A stretch of 64,000 nt of DNA from Borborobacter arsenicus (GCF_003934165.1 NZ_RKST01000021.1:1-64000); one strand, 5' to 3'; shown: positions 18,131 through 27,271, numbered from the stretch's first letter. The notes: generated from the sequence alone by a model not told the origin. Program-made: numbers and translations.

Positions 18131-18278
18131 GAAGAAAATTGAGCCCTTCGCCACTTGGCCCTCGCCCCACTTCGCGGCGTGAGGAACCTTTATCCTACCA
18201 CGGCTTGGCCATCCTTCTCCCACAGGGATTGCCCTCCCCCTCTTTGCAACTGATTGTCATCTGGCGCATAGTCGCGCC

Positions 18279-18701
18279 ATGGCCGGAAAGAAGAATCAGA
18301 AGCCCGATTACGAGAAAATGCTGCGCAAGGCAGGCGTGCGCATCACGCGCCCGCGCCGCGTCATCGTGGATATATTGGCGGGCACCGACGATCATCCCGA
18401 TGCGCTGGAGATCTTCCGCCGCGCTTCGGCCGTCGATCCCGGCATTTCGCTTTCAACCGTCTATCGCACGACCAAGCTGCTTGAAGGGCTAGGCGCCATC
18501 CATCGCCACGCCTTCGAGGGCGGGCCGTCGCGTTTCGAGCAGGCGCAGGGCGAGCATCACGACCATTTGATCGATCTCGATACCGGCGACGTCATCGAAT
18601 TCAAGTCCGAACGCATAGAGCAATTGCAGAACGAGATCGCCGAAGCGCTCGGCTACGACATCATCCACCACCGGCTGGAACTGTACGGGCGCAAGCGATA
18701 A
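18279..18701 (+). CDS. Fur-family metalloregulator (Mur/Fur-like)
   Basis: A 140-residue protein with the Fur fold: winged helix ending in [13 protein letters not shown], then a dimerisation/metal domain with [18 protein letters not shown] and the ending HHRLELYG. The CxxC pairs found in Zur and in some Fur proteins are absent, as in rhizobial Mur. With the SitABCD-like operon transcribed divergently and a TGCAA dyad between them, a manganese (or iron) sensor is the best guess. No clear Shine-Dalgarno precedes the ATG at 18279; M14 is another possible start. Confidence 0.88.
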   Translation: MAGKKNQKPDYEKMLRKAGVRITRPRRVIVDILAGTDDHPDALEIFRRASAVDPGISLSTVYRTTKLLEGLGAIHRHAFEGGPSRFEQAQGEHHDHLIDLDTGDVIEFKSERIEQLQNEIAEALGYDIIHHRLELYGRKR

Positions 18702-18819
18702 TCCCACGCCTGCGCGCGGCTCGTCCGCCGCCCGCCGATGTTGACTGGGCGCCACCGCGGGAGGATCATCCCGCCATGATCCGCCAATCCTTCCACTGAA
18801 ACCTCACGGGACAAGAGCA

Positions 18820-20241
18820 ATGGGCAAAGCCGAAATCGGCCTGATCGGCCTTGGCGTGATGGGCTCCAACCTGGCGCTGAACATCGCCGAGAACGGGCAC
18901 AAGATTGCGGTGTTCAACCGCACCACCGCGCGCGTCGGCACGTTTTTCGAGAGCGCGGGCGCGCTGCAGCCGAGGATCGTGCCCTGCACGACGCTGGCTG
19001 AACTGGCCGAGGCAATCCGCCCGCCGCGCCCGATCATCATCATGGTGCCGGCCGGCAAGCCGGTGGACGAGCAGATCGCCATGCTGCGCGACGTGCTGTC
19101 TCCCGGCGACATCGTCATCGACGGAGGCAACGCCAATTTCCACGATACCGTGCGCCGTTTCTCGGAGCTCGGAAACTCCGGCCTGACCTTCATCGGCATG
19201 GGCGTGTCCGGCGGCGAGGAAGGCGCGCGCCATGGTCCCTCGATCATGGTCGGGGCGACGCCCGAGGCCTATGCGCGGGTGGAGCCCATCCTCACCGCGA
19301 TTTCGGCCAAATTCGAAGGCGAGCCCTGCGTTGCCCTGCTCGGGCCGGACGGCGCCGGCCATTTCGTCAAGACCATCCATAACGGCATCGAATATGCCGA
19401 CATGCAGATGATCGCCGAAATCTATGGCGTGATGCGCGACGGGCTGGGCATGAGCCCGGACGAGATGGCAGGCGTATTCGCAGAATGGAACAAGGGCCGG
19501 CTGAACTCCTACCTGATCGAGATCGCGGCGACCGTGCTCGCCGCACAGGACAGGCAGACGGGCCGGCCGATCGTCGAAGTCATCATCGACCGGGCCGGCC
19601 AGAAGGGCACCGGCAAATGGTCGGCGATCGAGGCACAGACGCTCGGCGTTTCGGCAACGGCGATCGAAGCGGCGGTTTCGGCGCGCATCCTGTCGTCGCT
19701 GAAGGATGAAAGGCTGGCGGCCGAACAGGCCTATGGATCAGGCGGCCTGCCAAAATTCGAAGGTCGACGCGACGTGGTGCTGCGCGACCTGGAACTGGCC
19801 TTGTTTGCCGGCAAGATCGCCGCCTATGCGCAGGGCTTTGCGGTGATGGCGGCGGCATCGAAGGAATATCACTGGAACCTGCCGCTGCCGACCATCGCCA
19901 AGATCTGGCGCGCCGGCTGCATCATCCGCTCGCAATTCCTCGGCACGCTGGCGGAAGCCTTTGAAGCCGGCGGCGAACTGGCCAATCTGCTGATGGCACC
20001 GGCCTTCATCGAGATGATGAAGGAGACCCATCCGAGCCTGCGCCGCATCGTGGCGCGCACGGCCGAAGCGGGCCTGCCGATGCCGGCTTTATCGTCCGCA
20101 CTGTCCTATTTCGACCTCTACCGGCAGGGGCGCGGCACCTCCAACCTGATCCAGGCGCAGCGTGATTTCTTCGGCGCGCATGGCTTCGAGCGCAACGACG
20201 GCAAGGGCGCATTCCATGGGCCGTGGACGCAGAGTGGCTGA
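18820..20241 (+). CDS. gnd: 6-phosphogluconate dehydrogenase (decarboxylating)
   Basis: A 473-residue enzyme of the oxidative pentose-phosphate pathway, converting 6-phosphogluconate and NADP+ to ribulose 5-phosphate, CO2 and NADPH. GLIGLGVMGSNLA at the N terminus binds NADP+, followed by DGGNANFHDT near residue 106, the catalytic lysine/asparagine in KTIHNGIEY near 184, and DRAGQKGTGKW near 257. Length is normal for the family. GGGACAAGAGC precedes the ATG. It lies 42 bases upstream of an aldo-keto reductase and may share its transcript. Confidence 0.97.
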   Translation: MGKAEIGLIGLGVMGSNLALNIAENGHKIAVFNRTTARVGTFFESAGALQPRIVPCTTLAELAEAIRPPRPIIIMVPAGKPVDEQIAMLRDVLSPGDIVIDGGNANFHDTVRRFSELGNSGLTFIGMGVSGGEEGARHGPSIMVGATPEAYARVEPILTAISAKFEGEPCVALLGPDGAGHFVKTIHNGIEYADMQMIAEIYGVMRDGLGMSPDEMAGVFAEWNKGRLNSYLIEIAATVLAAQDRQTGRPIVEVIIDRAGQKGTGKWSAIEAQTLGVSATAIEAAVSARILSSLKDERLAAEQAYGSGGLPKFEGRRDVVLRDLELALFAGKIAAYAQGFAVMAAASKEYHWNLPLPTIAKIWRAGCIIRSQFLGTLAEAFEAGGELANLLMAPAFIEMMKETHPSLRRIVARTAEAGLPMPALSSALSYFDLYRQGRGTSNLIQAQRDFFGAHGFERNDGKGAFHGPWTQSG

Positions 20242-20283
20242 CACCTATAGCGCCGAAGGATTATCGCAAAGCAGGGATATGAC

Positions 20284-21333
20284 ATGACCTGGCACCCGGC
20301 CGAAAACCGCTATGAAACCATGCGCTACAATCGCTGCGGGCGCTCCGGGCTGAAATTGCCGGCGATCTCGCTCGGTCTCTGGCACAATTTCGGCGAGGAC
20401 ACGCCGCATCGCACCAAACGGGCGATCTGCCGCAAGGCCTTCGATCTCGGCATCACCCATTTCGACCTCGCCAACAATTATGGCCCGCCCCCCGGTTCGG
20501 CCGAAAGGGCGTTCGGCGAGATATTGCGTACCGATTTTTCGGGCTATCGCGACCAGCTCATCATCTCGACCAAGGCCGGCTATGACATGTGGCCCGGCCC
20601 CTATGGCGAATGGGGCAGCCGCAAATATCTTCTCGCCAGCCTCGACCAGAGCCTGAGGCGCATGGGGCTCGACTATGTCGACATCTTCTATTCGCACCGT
20701 TTCGACCCCGAAACGCCGCTGGAAGAAACGATGATGGCGCTGGACCAGGCGGTGCGCTCGGGCAAGGCGCTTTATGCCGGCATCTCGTCTTACAATTCCC
20801 AGCGCACCCGCGAGGCGGCCGACATTCTGAAGAGCCTCGGTACGCCCTGCCTGATCCACCAGCCCAGCTATTCCATGCTCAATCGCTGGGTCGAGGACGA
20901 CGGCCTGCTCGATACGCTCGACGGGCTCGGCATCGGCTCGATCGTGTTTTCGCCGCTGGCGCAGGGCATGTTGACGACGAAATATCTGGGCGGCATCCCC
21001 GAGGACAGCCGCGCCGCACAGGCAAAATCGCTGCGCCAGGAATTCCTCAGCGATTCCACGCTCGCCAATATAAGAGCTCTCAACGCCATTGCCGAAAGGC
21101 GCGGCCAGACGCTGGCGCAGATGGCGCTGGCCTGGGTACTGCGCAACGGCCGGGTCACCTCCGCGCTGATCGGCGCCAGCCGTCCCGAACAGGTCGAGGA
21201 TTGCGTCGGCGCGCTGAACAAGCTTGATTTCAGCGAGGCCGAACTCGCCGAAATCGACCGCTTCGCCCGCGATGCCAATATCAATATCTGGGCCCGCTCG
21301 GCCGAGCGGGAGGGACCGGCACGGAAAAAGTAG
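20284..21333 (+). CDS. Aldo-keto reductase, L-glyceraldehyde-3-phosphate reductase type (YghZ/Gpr)
   Basis: A 349-residue (b/a)8 aldo-keto reductase. The AKR tetrad is visible: D and Y in HFDLANNYGPPPG near residues 60-72, K in ISTKAGYDMWPGPYG near 99, and H in IFYSHRFDPE near 139. The PPGSAE insert after the tyrosine and the KAGYDMWPGPYG segment are hallmarks of the AKR14/YghZ group, which reduces L-glyceraldehyde 3-phosphate and methylglyoxal with NADPH. NADPH made by the upstream gnd product would fit (inference). Confidence 0.9.
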   Translation: MTWHPAENRYETMRYNRCGRSGLKLPAISLGLWHNFGEDTPHRTKRAICRKAFDLGITHFDLANNYGPPPGSAERAFGEILRTDFSGYRDQLIISTKAGYDMWPGPYGEWGSRKYLLASLDQSLRRMGLDYVDIFYSHRFDPETPLEETMMALDQAVRSGKALYAGISSYNSQRTREAADILKSLGTPCLIHQPSYSMLNRWVEDDGLLDTLDGLGIGSIVFSPLAQGMLTTKYLGGIPEDSRAAQAKSLRQEFLSDSTLANIRALNAIAERRGQTLAQMALAWVLRNGRVTSALIGASRPEQVEDCVGALNKLDFSEAELAEIDRFARDANINIWARSAEREGPARKK

Positions 21334-21354
21334 AGCGAAGACGGCTAGCACCTT

Positions 21355-21483
21355 ACCCTCCCCTGGATGGGGAGGGTCGATCCGCCACGCGGATCGGGGT
21401 GGGGTGGCAATAGCCAGTGCGCGAAAGCGCGGGATCACCCTCACCCGCCGCTACACGGCAACCTCCCCTATCGAGGGGGAGGT
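21355..21483. repeat. Palindromic intergenic repeat, family B
   Basis: Two hairpins frame a 129-bp element: ACCCTCCCC/GGGGAGGGT (21355-21377) and ACCTCCCC/GGGGAGGT (21461-21483), with GATCCG...CGGATC and GGGGTGGGGT between them. This composition is common between convergent genes in rhizobial genomes. Here it separates the convergent aldo-keto reductase and prfC genes. Confidence 0.75.
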
Positions 21484-21487
21484 AGGC

Positions 21488-23080
21488 TCACGCCGCCTTG
21501 TCGCGCACCTGATAGTCCTTGATCGTGGCGAAGCGGATCGCCTTCCAGCGCTCGGCCTCGTAATTCAGCGAGAACTCGTGTTGGGCGAGGAACACCGGAT
21601 CATCATCCAGATCGCGGGCAATATCGCCGCGATGCGCCTCGATGAAGCGATGCACATCGGCCGCATCGTCGGCGCTGATCCAGCGGCAGATCGAAAAGCG
21701 CGCCACCTCGAAATCGACCGGCAGGCCGTATTCGACATTGAGGCGCTCTTTCAGCACGTCGAGCTGGAGAGCGCCGACCACGCCGACGATGGCCGGCGAG
21801 CCGTCTTCAGGCTGGAACAGTTGCACCACGCCCTCCTCGGCCATCTGGTGCAGCGCTTCCTTCAGCTTCTTTGCCTTCATCGCATCGCCCAACCGCACCC
21901 GCCGCAGGATTTCCGGCGCAAAATTCGGCACCCCGCGGAACAGTATCTCCTCGCCCTCGGTCAGCGTGTCGCCGATGCGCAGCGTGCCATGGTTGGGGAT
22001 GCCCACGACGTCACCTGCATATGCCTCATCCGCCGTTATCCGCGAGCGGGCGAAGAAGAATTGCGGCGCCGACAGGCTCATCGGCTTGCCGGTGCGCACC
22101 AGCTTGGCCTTCATGCCGCGCTCCAGCTTGCCGGAACAGACCCGCACGAAGGCGATGCGGTCACGATGGTTGGGGTCCATATTGGCTTGGATCTTGAAGA
22201 CGAAGGAGGTCATCTTCTCCTCCGTCGCCTCGACCTTGCGGCTGTCGGCCTCCTGCGCGCGCGGCGCCGGCCCGAAGGCGCCGAGCGCCTCGATCAGGTC
22301 GCGCACGCCATAATTGCGCAGCGCCGAGCCAAAATAGACCGGGGTGAGATGGCCCTGGCGGAAGGCTTCGAGGTCGAAGGGCCGGCAGGCCTCGCGCGCC
22401 AGCTCCAGCTCCTCGATGAAGGCCGGGCGGTCATTGGCGGGCAGAAGCCCGGCGGCGCGGTTGGAATCCGGACCGTGGACCGGCGTGCGCTCGACCTCGG
22501 CGTCGCCGCGCCGCACCGCGTTTTCGGCCAGATGATAGGTGCCGGCAAAGGTCTTGCCCTGCCCGATCGGCCAGGTGATCGGCGCCGTGTCCAGCGCCAG
22601 CTTCTGCTCGATCTCGTCGAGTATCTCGAAAGTGTCGCGCGCCTCGCGGTCCATCTTGTTAACGAAGGTGACGATCGGGATGTCGCGCAGCCGGCAGACC
22701 TCGAACAGCTTCAGCGTGCGCGGCTCGATGCCGCGCGCCGCGTCGATGACCATGACGGCGCTATCAACCGCTGATAGCGTTCGATACGTGTCGTCGGCAA
22801 AGTCCTCATGACCCGGCGTGTCGAGCAGATTGAAGACATTGTCGCCATATTCGAAGGTCATCACCGAGGTGACGACCGAAATGCCGCGCTCGCGCTCGAT
22901 CTTCATCCAGTCGGAGCGCGTCTGGATCTTGTCCTTCTTGGCCTTGACCTCACCGGCGAGCTGGATGGCGCCGCCGAACAGCAGCAGCTTTTCGGTCAGC
23001 GTGGTCTTGCCGGCGTCCGGGTGCGCGATGATCGCGAAGGTGCGGCGGCGGGCGACCGCCTGCTTGATAGTCTCGGCCAT
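21488..23080 (-). CDS. prfC: Peptide chain release factor 3
   Basis: A 530-residue translational GTPase that recycles RF1/RF2 after termination. G1 is AHPDAGKTTLTEK near residue 18, switch I/G2 follows RGISVVTSVM, G3 is DTPGHEDFADDTYRTL near 87, and G4 is NKMDREA near 141. The D-D-T-Y-R-T-L after G3 is characteristic of RF3 rather than EF-G. Length is normal (about 529). The 5' side is a short spacer to a DUF6356 gene. Confidence 0.97.
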   Translation of the reverse strand: MAETIKQAVARRRTFAIIAHPDAGKTTLTEKLLLFGGAIQLAGEVKAKKDKIQTRSDWMKIERERGISVVTSVMTFEYGDNVFNLLDTPGHEDFADDTYRTLSAVDSAVMVIDAARGIEPRTLKLFEVCRLRDIPIVTFVNKMDREARDTFEILDEIEQKLALDTAPITWPIGQGKTFAGTYHLAENAVRRGDAEVERTPVHGPDSNRAAGLLPANDRPAFIEELELAREACRPFDLEAFRQGHLTPVYFGSALRNYGVRDLIEALGAFGPAPRAQEADSRKVEATEEKMTSFVFKIQANMDPNHRDRIAFVRVCSGKLERGMKAKLVRTGKPMSLSAPQFFFARSRITADEAYAGDVVGIPNHGTLRIGDTLTEGEEILFRGVPNFAPEILRRVRLGDAMKAKKLKEALHQMAEEGVVQLFQPEDGSPAIVGVVGALQLDVLKERLNVEYGLPVDFEVARFSICRWISADDAADVHRFIEAHRGDIARDLDDDPVFLAQHEFSLNYEAERWKAIRFATIKDYQVRDKAA

Positions 23081-23149
23081 GTCGTGAAGTCCTTTTCCGC
23101 GCCGGCTTTTACCAGCGCGCGGCCGAACTGTCGAACAGGAATTGGATGG

Positions 23150-23398
23150 TCAGGCGCGCTCGGCAGATGCATGGGTGGCAGCGGCCGACGCGCCGCGATT
23201 ATGCGTCCGCTCATAGAGCTGGCGCACGGTGCGGCTTGCCGTCGTCTCGCATAAGAACGGCAGGACGGCATGGATGAGCGCTGCGAAGGCAGCCACGAAC
23301 AGCCGACCAGAGAATTTTCCGGCAAAGGCCATGTGCTCGAAATAGGTCTCGTCGACGGCAGCCGGATGAGCGGTGAAGAGCTTGGCGATGCGGTTCAT
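23150..23398 (-). CDS. Small DUF6356-like protein
   Basis: An 82-residue protein. The region around YFEHMAFAGKFSGRLFVAAF and IHAVLPFLCETTAS matches my recollection of small proteins with one hydrophobic segment, often annotated DUF6356 in alphaproteobacteria. AAAAAGGGGAATCAG precedes the ATG. No function is known. It is divergent from the Lrp-family gene. Confidence 0.72.
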   Translation of the reverse strand: MNRIAKLFTAHPAAVDETYFEHMAFAGKFSGRLFVAAFAALIHAVLPFLCETTASRTVRQLYERTHNRGASAAATHASAERA

Positions 23399-23500
23399 CT
23401 GATTCCCCTTTTTCCAATGGTAGGAATCTCGCCCGAAGTCGCCGCGACTTTATCCCAAATGATCCTTACTTTCAGGAGATATGCGGGATACCATACCAAT

Positions 23501-23971
23501 ATGAGCGTTAATCTCGATACGGTTGATCGAAGACTCCTGGCCGAACTGCAGCGCGACGGCACGCTGTCGGTCGATCAGTTGTCGGAGCGGGTCGGCCTTT
23601 CCCGCAACGCTTGTTGGCGGCGGGTCAAGCGGCTGGAGGAGGACGGCATCATCACCGGGCGGGTGGCGCTGGTCGATGCCGACAAGCTTGGCCTGGGGCT
23701 TTCGGTCATCATATTGGTGCGTACTTCCAACCATGATCCGCATTGGCTGGCTAGGTTCCGCGATGCGGTCGTCTCCTTCCCCGAGATCACCGGCGTCTAT
23801 CGCATGTCGGGCGACCTCGACTATGTGCTGCGGGCGCGCGTTGCCGACGTGAAGGCCTATGACCGGCTTTACCAGCGGCTAATCGCCAAGGTGCCGCTGA
23901 CGGATGTCTCCGCCTCTTTCGTCATGGAGGAGATCAAGGACACAACGGTCGTTCCGGTGGAAATTCGCTGA
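23501..23971 (+). CDS. Lrp/AsnC-family transcriptional regulator
   Basis: A 156-residue protein: N-terminal helix-turn-helix (LSVDQLSERVGLSRNACWRR, about residues 21-40) followed by an RAM effector domain of the Lrp family. I start at the ATG at 23501 (MSVNLDTVDRR), although the frame is open to 23270; the N-terminal layout DxxDRRLLAELQRDG is the usual Lrp opening. There is no obvious Shine-Dalgarno just before it, so a leaderless transcript is possible. Targets are unknown. Confidence 0.9.
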   Translation: MSVNLDTVDRRLLAELQRDGTLSVDQLSERVGLSRNACWRRVKRLEEDGIITGRVALVDADKLGLGLSVIILVRTSNHDPHWLARFRDAVVSFPEITGVYRMSGDLDYVLRARVADVKAYDRLYQRLIAKVPLTDVSASFVMEEIKDTTVVPVEIR

Positions 23972-24027
23972 CAGGCAGCGACTGTGCGATTGACGAAACA
24001 GCGTCTGATGGCCGATAGAACGCGGCC

Positions 24028-24501
24028 ATGAAAGCGGCTTCGAAAATCACCCCCTCACTCGGCATCGTGCGACTTCCACATAGCGATGGGCTCGACCTGC
24101 CCGCCTATGAGACGGCGGGTGCCGCCGGCATGGATTTGCGCGCGGCAGTGCCGGAAGACCGGCCATTGCTGATCCTGCCTGGACGGCGGGCACTGGTGCC
24201 GACCGGCCTTATCTTCGAAATACCGGCAGGCTTCGAAGGCCAGGTCCGCCCGCGCTCGGGTCTAGCGCTCAAGCACGGCGTCACCTGCCTTAACACGCCC
24301 GGCACGATCGACAGCGACTATCGCGGCGAGGTCAAGGTCCTGCTCATCAATCTTGGCGATGAGGACTTTTCGGTGACCCGCGGCATGCGGATTGCCCAGA
24401 TCGTGTTTGCCCCCGTCACCCAATTGCCGATCGTGGAGCAAAGCCTTGCCGCCGCCACCACGCGCGGTTCCGGCGGCTTCGGTTCGACCGGCAGCCATTG
24501 A
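24028..24501 (+). CDS. dut: Deoxyuridine 5'-triphosphate nucleotidohydrolase (dUTPase)
   Basis: A 157-residue trimeric dUTPase that hydrolyses dUTP to dUMP and pyrophosphate, keeping uracil out of DNA. All five family motifs are present: AAGMDLRAA (residues 29-37), PRSGLA (near 75), [11 protein letters not shown] (near 92), [10 protein letters not shown] (near 121) and [10 protein letters not shown] (near 145). Length is normal. Confidence 0.97.
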   Translation: MKAASKITPSLGIVRLPHSDGLDLPAYETAGAAGMDLRAAVPEDRPLLILPGRRALVPTGLIFEIPAGFEGQVRPRSGLALKHGVTCLNTPGTIDSDYRGEVKVLLINLGDEDFSVTRGMRIAQIVFAPVTQLPIVEQSLAAATTRGSGGFGSTGSH

Positions 24502-24636
24502 GGACGAAATCAGCGCCCGTCATTTGATGTCAGGAGCACAAACCCGCCATCGATAAGGCCAGCCTGAATTGGGTTTGCCGCGCCTCTCGGGCCGGCGTAG
24601 GATCGGCCGAAATCCACTCGGGCTGAGGTTGTTGCG

Positions 24637-25446
24637 ATGGACAAGGGCGCGATATTCCGCAAACTCCACGAGGCGCCGGGCGCCTTCGTCATTCCCAACC
24701 CATGGGATGTCGGCACGGCAAAGCTGCTCGCCTCATTCGGCTTCAAGGCGCTGGCCACCACCAGCGCCGGCTTTGCCTTTTCCCACGGCCTGCCGGATGG
24801 CGGCGTCCCCTTCGACATGATGATTTCGCATTGCAAGGCGGTGGTGGGGGCGAGCGACCTGCCGGTTTCGGCCGATCTCGAACGCGGCAAGGGCGACAGT
24901 CCCGAAAGTGCCGGCGAAACCATCTTTGCTGCGCAGGCGGCAGGGCTCGCCGGATGCTCGATCGAGGACTATACGGACGATCCGTCGAATCCGATCTATG
25001 ATTTTTCACTCGCGGTCGAACGTGTTGCAGCCGCAGCCGAGGCCGCCCGCGCCCTGCATAACGACTTCGTCCTGACTGCGCGCGCGGAAAATTTCCTGCA
25101 TGGCCGCCCCGATCTCGACGACACAATTGCCCGGTTGCAGGCCTTCGAGCAGGCGGGCGCCGACGTGCTCTATGCGCCGGGGCTCAGTGACCTCGCGACG
25201 GTTCGCAAGGTCTGCTCGGCGCTCTCCAAACCGGTGAATGTGCTGGCGATCCCCGGTTTCACCGTGGCCGCGCTTGCCGATGCGGGCGCAAGCCGCATCT
25301 CGCTCGGCTCCAAGCTCACCACCTATGCCTTCGGGATGCTGCAGCGGGCCTCGCACGAAATGCTCGACCAGGGAACGTTCGAATTCTCGCGCGACTGCAT
25401 GCCATATGGCATGCTTCAAGACATGTTCTCCCCGGATAACGCATGA
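24637..25446 (+). CDS. Isocitrate lyase/phosphoenolpyruvate mutase family protein
   Basis: A 269-residue (b/a)8 protein of the ICL/PEP mutase superfamily. PNPWDVGTAKLLASFGFKAL opens the fold, SADLERGKGDSPES near residue 84 and SIEDYTDD near 108 supply metal and substrate contacts, and TARAENF near 147 is conserved. The lyase/carboxyphosphonoenolpyruvate-mutase KKCGH motif is absent, so it is a short uncharacterised branch, possibly an oxaloacetate decarboxylase or a lyase for a 2-hydroxy acid. It overlaps the next gene by 4 bases, implying joint use. Confidence 0.85.
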   Translation: MDKGAIFRKLHEAPGAFVIPNPWDVGTAKLLASFGFKALATTSAGFAFSHGLPDGGVPFDMMISHCKAVVGASDLPVSADLERGKGDSPESAGETIFAAQAAGLAGCSIEDYTDDPSNPIYDFSLAVERVAAAAEAARALHNDFVLTARAENFLHGRPDLDDTIARLQAFEQAGADVLYAPGLSDLATVRKVCSALSKPVNVLAIPGFTVAALADAGASRISLGSKLTTYAFGMLQRASHEMLDQGTFEFSRDCMPYGMLQDMFSPDNA

Positions 25447-26450
25447 ACGCCGCCGCTCTTACCGTCACCGACATGCATACGGGAGGCGAACCGCTTCGGA
25501 TCGTCACCGGCGGCTACCCGCCGATACCCTCCGGCACGATCCTGGAAAAGCGCGCCTATGTGCGCGAGCACCTCGACCATTTGCGCAAAATCCTGATCTT
25601 CGAGCCGCGCGGCCACTACGACATGTATGGCGCGCTGCTGGTCGAGCCGAACCTGCCCGGCGCCGACCTCGCCGTGCTGTTCATGCATAATGAGGGCTAT
25701 TCCACCATGTGTGGTCATGCCGTCATCGCGCTTGGCCGCTACGCCATCGACCAGGGGCTGGTGCCGGCGCGCGAGCCGGTGACAACGGTCAATATCGAAT
25801 GCCCCTGCGGCATGGTAACGGCCTCCGTCGAGGTGAAGGACGGCAAGACCGGTGCTGTCTCCTTCGAAAGCGTCCCGGCCTTCCTATTCGCACGAGACCT
25901 GCAGATCGAATTGCCCAGCCACGGCCTTGTCACCTACGACATCGCCTATGGCGGCGCCTTCTACGCGCTGGCCGATTGCCGCCAGTTCGGGCTGGAATTC
26001 GGCCGCAGCCGGGCGCGCGACTTCGTCGATGCCGCAACCGCCGTGACAGAGCGGGTGAAGCGGGATGTTGCGCTCACCCATCCCGATCATGACGATCTTG
26101 CCTTTCTCTACGGAACGATCCTGACTGACGGCAAGGACGTGTTCTCCGACGAACCGGCATGCAATGTCTGCGTCTTCGCGCAAGCCGAGGTCGACCGTTC
26201 GCCGACCGGATCGGGCGTCACCGCGCGGCTCGCGGCAATGCACGCCAAGGGCCAGATCGGGCTCGACCAGACCCGGACGTTCGAAAGCATCGTCGGTTCG
26301 CGCTTTTCCGGATCGGTGGCGAGGGCGGCGAAAGCCGGCGGGCGTGACGCCATCATCGCACGCGTGGGCGGACGCGCCTACTATTCCGGCAAGGCCGAAT
26401 TCGTCGTCGAGGCCGATGACGAGTTGGGACGCGGCTTCCTGGTAACCTGA
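25443..26450 (+). CDS. Proline racemase superfamily; probable trans-3-hydroxy-L-proline dehydratase
   Basis: A 335-residue protein of the proline racemase/hydroxyproline epimerase fold. The first catalytic position is cysteine (STMCGHAVIAL, about residue 90). The second, cysteine in racemases and epimerases (DRSPCGTG), is threonine here: DRSPTGSGVTA near residue 256. A Cys/Thr pair is the mark of trans-3-hydroxy-L-proline dehydratases, which form delta-1-pyrroline-2-carboxylate. Start overlaps the upstream stop (ATGA). The 3' end overlaps the convergent EI24 gene by 70 bases. Confidence 0.82.
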   Translation: MNAAALTVTDMHTGGEPLRIVTGGYPPIPSGTILEKRAYVREHLDHLRKILIFEPRGHYDMYGALLVEPNLPGADLAVLFMHNEGYSTMCGHAVIALGRYAIDQGLVPAREPVTTVNIECPCGMVTASVEVKDGKTGAVSFESVPAFLFARDLQIELPSHGLVTYDIAYGGAFYALADCRQFGLEFGRSRARDFVDAATAVTERVKRDVALTHPDHDDLAFLYGTILTDGKDVFSDEPACNVCVFAQAEVDRSPTGSGVTARLAAMHAKGQIGLDQTRTFESIVGSRFSGSVARAAKAGGRDAIIARVGGRAYYSGKAEFVVEADDELGRGFLVT

Positions 26451-27154
26451 CCGGCGTCGTCCCGTGCCGAGATCATCTTGTGCAGATGCACCATCATGGC
26501 TGCAGCGAAAAGCGGCGTCAGCAGGTTGACCAGTGGCACCGACAGGAGTGCCGCAATAACCAGCCCGGCCAGGAAGACCGTGCCGGCATGCTTTCGCCGC
26601 AACGCCTTGGCCTCAGCTTCCGGCCGGAAGCGCATGGCAGCGAATTCGAAGAACTCGCGGCCGAGCAGGTAGGCATTGACGACGAAGAACGCGGCGATGT
26701 TGACGCCCGGAACGAACAGCAACAGTAGCGCGAAGAGATTGGCGAGGATGACGACGCCGAAGAATTTCAGCGACATGACCAGCGCCGCAAACGCCGGCAG
26801 CGCGCTGCCCGGCTGATCATCGGGATAGGTCTCGCTCTCGACCCGCTCGGCGATATCGTCCAGGAACAGCCCGGCAACGATGGCCGTGACAGGGGCCACC
26901 AGAAAGGCCAGGGCCAGCGCAAGCACCATGCCGAACAGGATGGCTGCAATCAGGCTGATCCACCCGGCCCATTCGGGAAAGCCCGGCAGCAGTACGTCGA
27001 TCCATGGCAACGCCAGCGTATCGAAGACCCACCGCAATCCGAACCACAGTGCAATCAGCCCCAGGATAGTCAGGCCGATCGACTTGAACAGCACCTGGCG
27101 GAAGGGCGGCGACAGCACCTGGCCGGCAGCGGCGCGTGCGGCTTCAAGGATCAT
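26381..27154 (-). CDS. EI24/CysZ-like integral membrane protein
   Basis: 257 residues from the ATG at 27154 (MILEAARAAAGQVL, with GGAGA upstream). It has about five or six membrane segments and the arrangement of the EI24 family, which includes the CysZ sulfate transporter and is often annotated as sulfate transporter family protein. The open frame continues to 27397 with an arginine/proline-rich sequence that is antisense to rplS and was left out. The last 23 residues are coded on DNA shared with the convergent dehydratase gene. Confidence 0.83.
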   Translation of the reverse strand: MILEAARAAAGQVLSPPFRQVLFKSIGLTILGLIALWFGLRWVFDTLALPWIDVLLPGFPEWAGWISLIAAILFGMVLALALAFLVAPVTAIVAGLFLDDIAERVESETYPDDQPGSALPAFAALVMSLKFFGVVILANLFALLLLFVPGVNIAAFFVVNAYLLGREFFEFAAMRFRPEAEAKALRRKHAGTVFLAGLVIAALLSVPLVNLLTPLFAAAMMVHLHKMISARDDAGQVTRKPRPNSSSASTTNSALPE

Positions 27155-27241
27155 TCCGTCTCTCCACAGCCGGGCGGGTCGGTTCTCATATCGGGATGAT
27201 GACCGGCCAGCCCCGAACTTGTCAAAGGGATCAGAAAAAAC

Positions 27242-27271
27242 AAAAACCCGCCGAAGGCATCGGCGGGTTTT
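27242..27271. terminator. Intrinsic terminator of rplS (bidirectional)
   Basis: CCCGCCGA (27247-27254) pairs with TCGGCGGG (27260-27267), with AAAAA before and TTTT after. Read on the minus strand it follows the rplS stop by about 25 bases. Confidence 0.9.

Larger units (their letters stand above)
17929..18278. other. Divergent sitA/fur-like intergenic region
   Basis: About 350 bases without a gene. It holds the dyad at 18003-18024, a copy of a palindromic intergenic repeat at 18085-18130, and GC-rich spacer to the regulator start. Confidence 0.6.
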
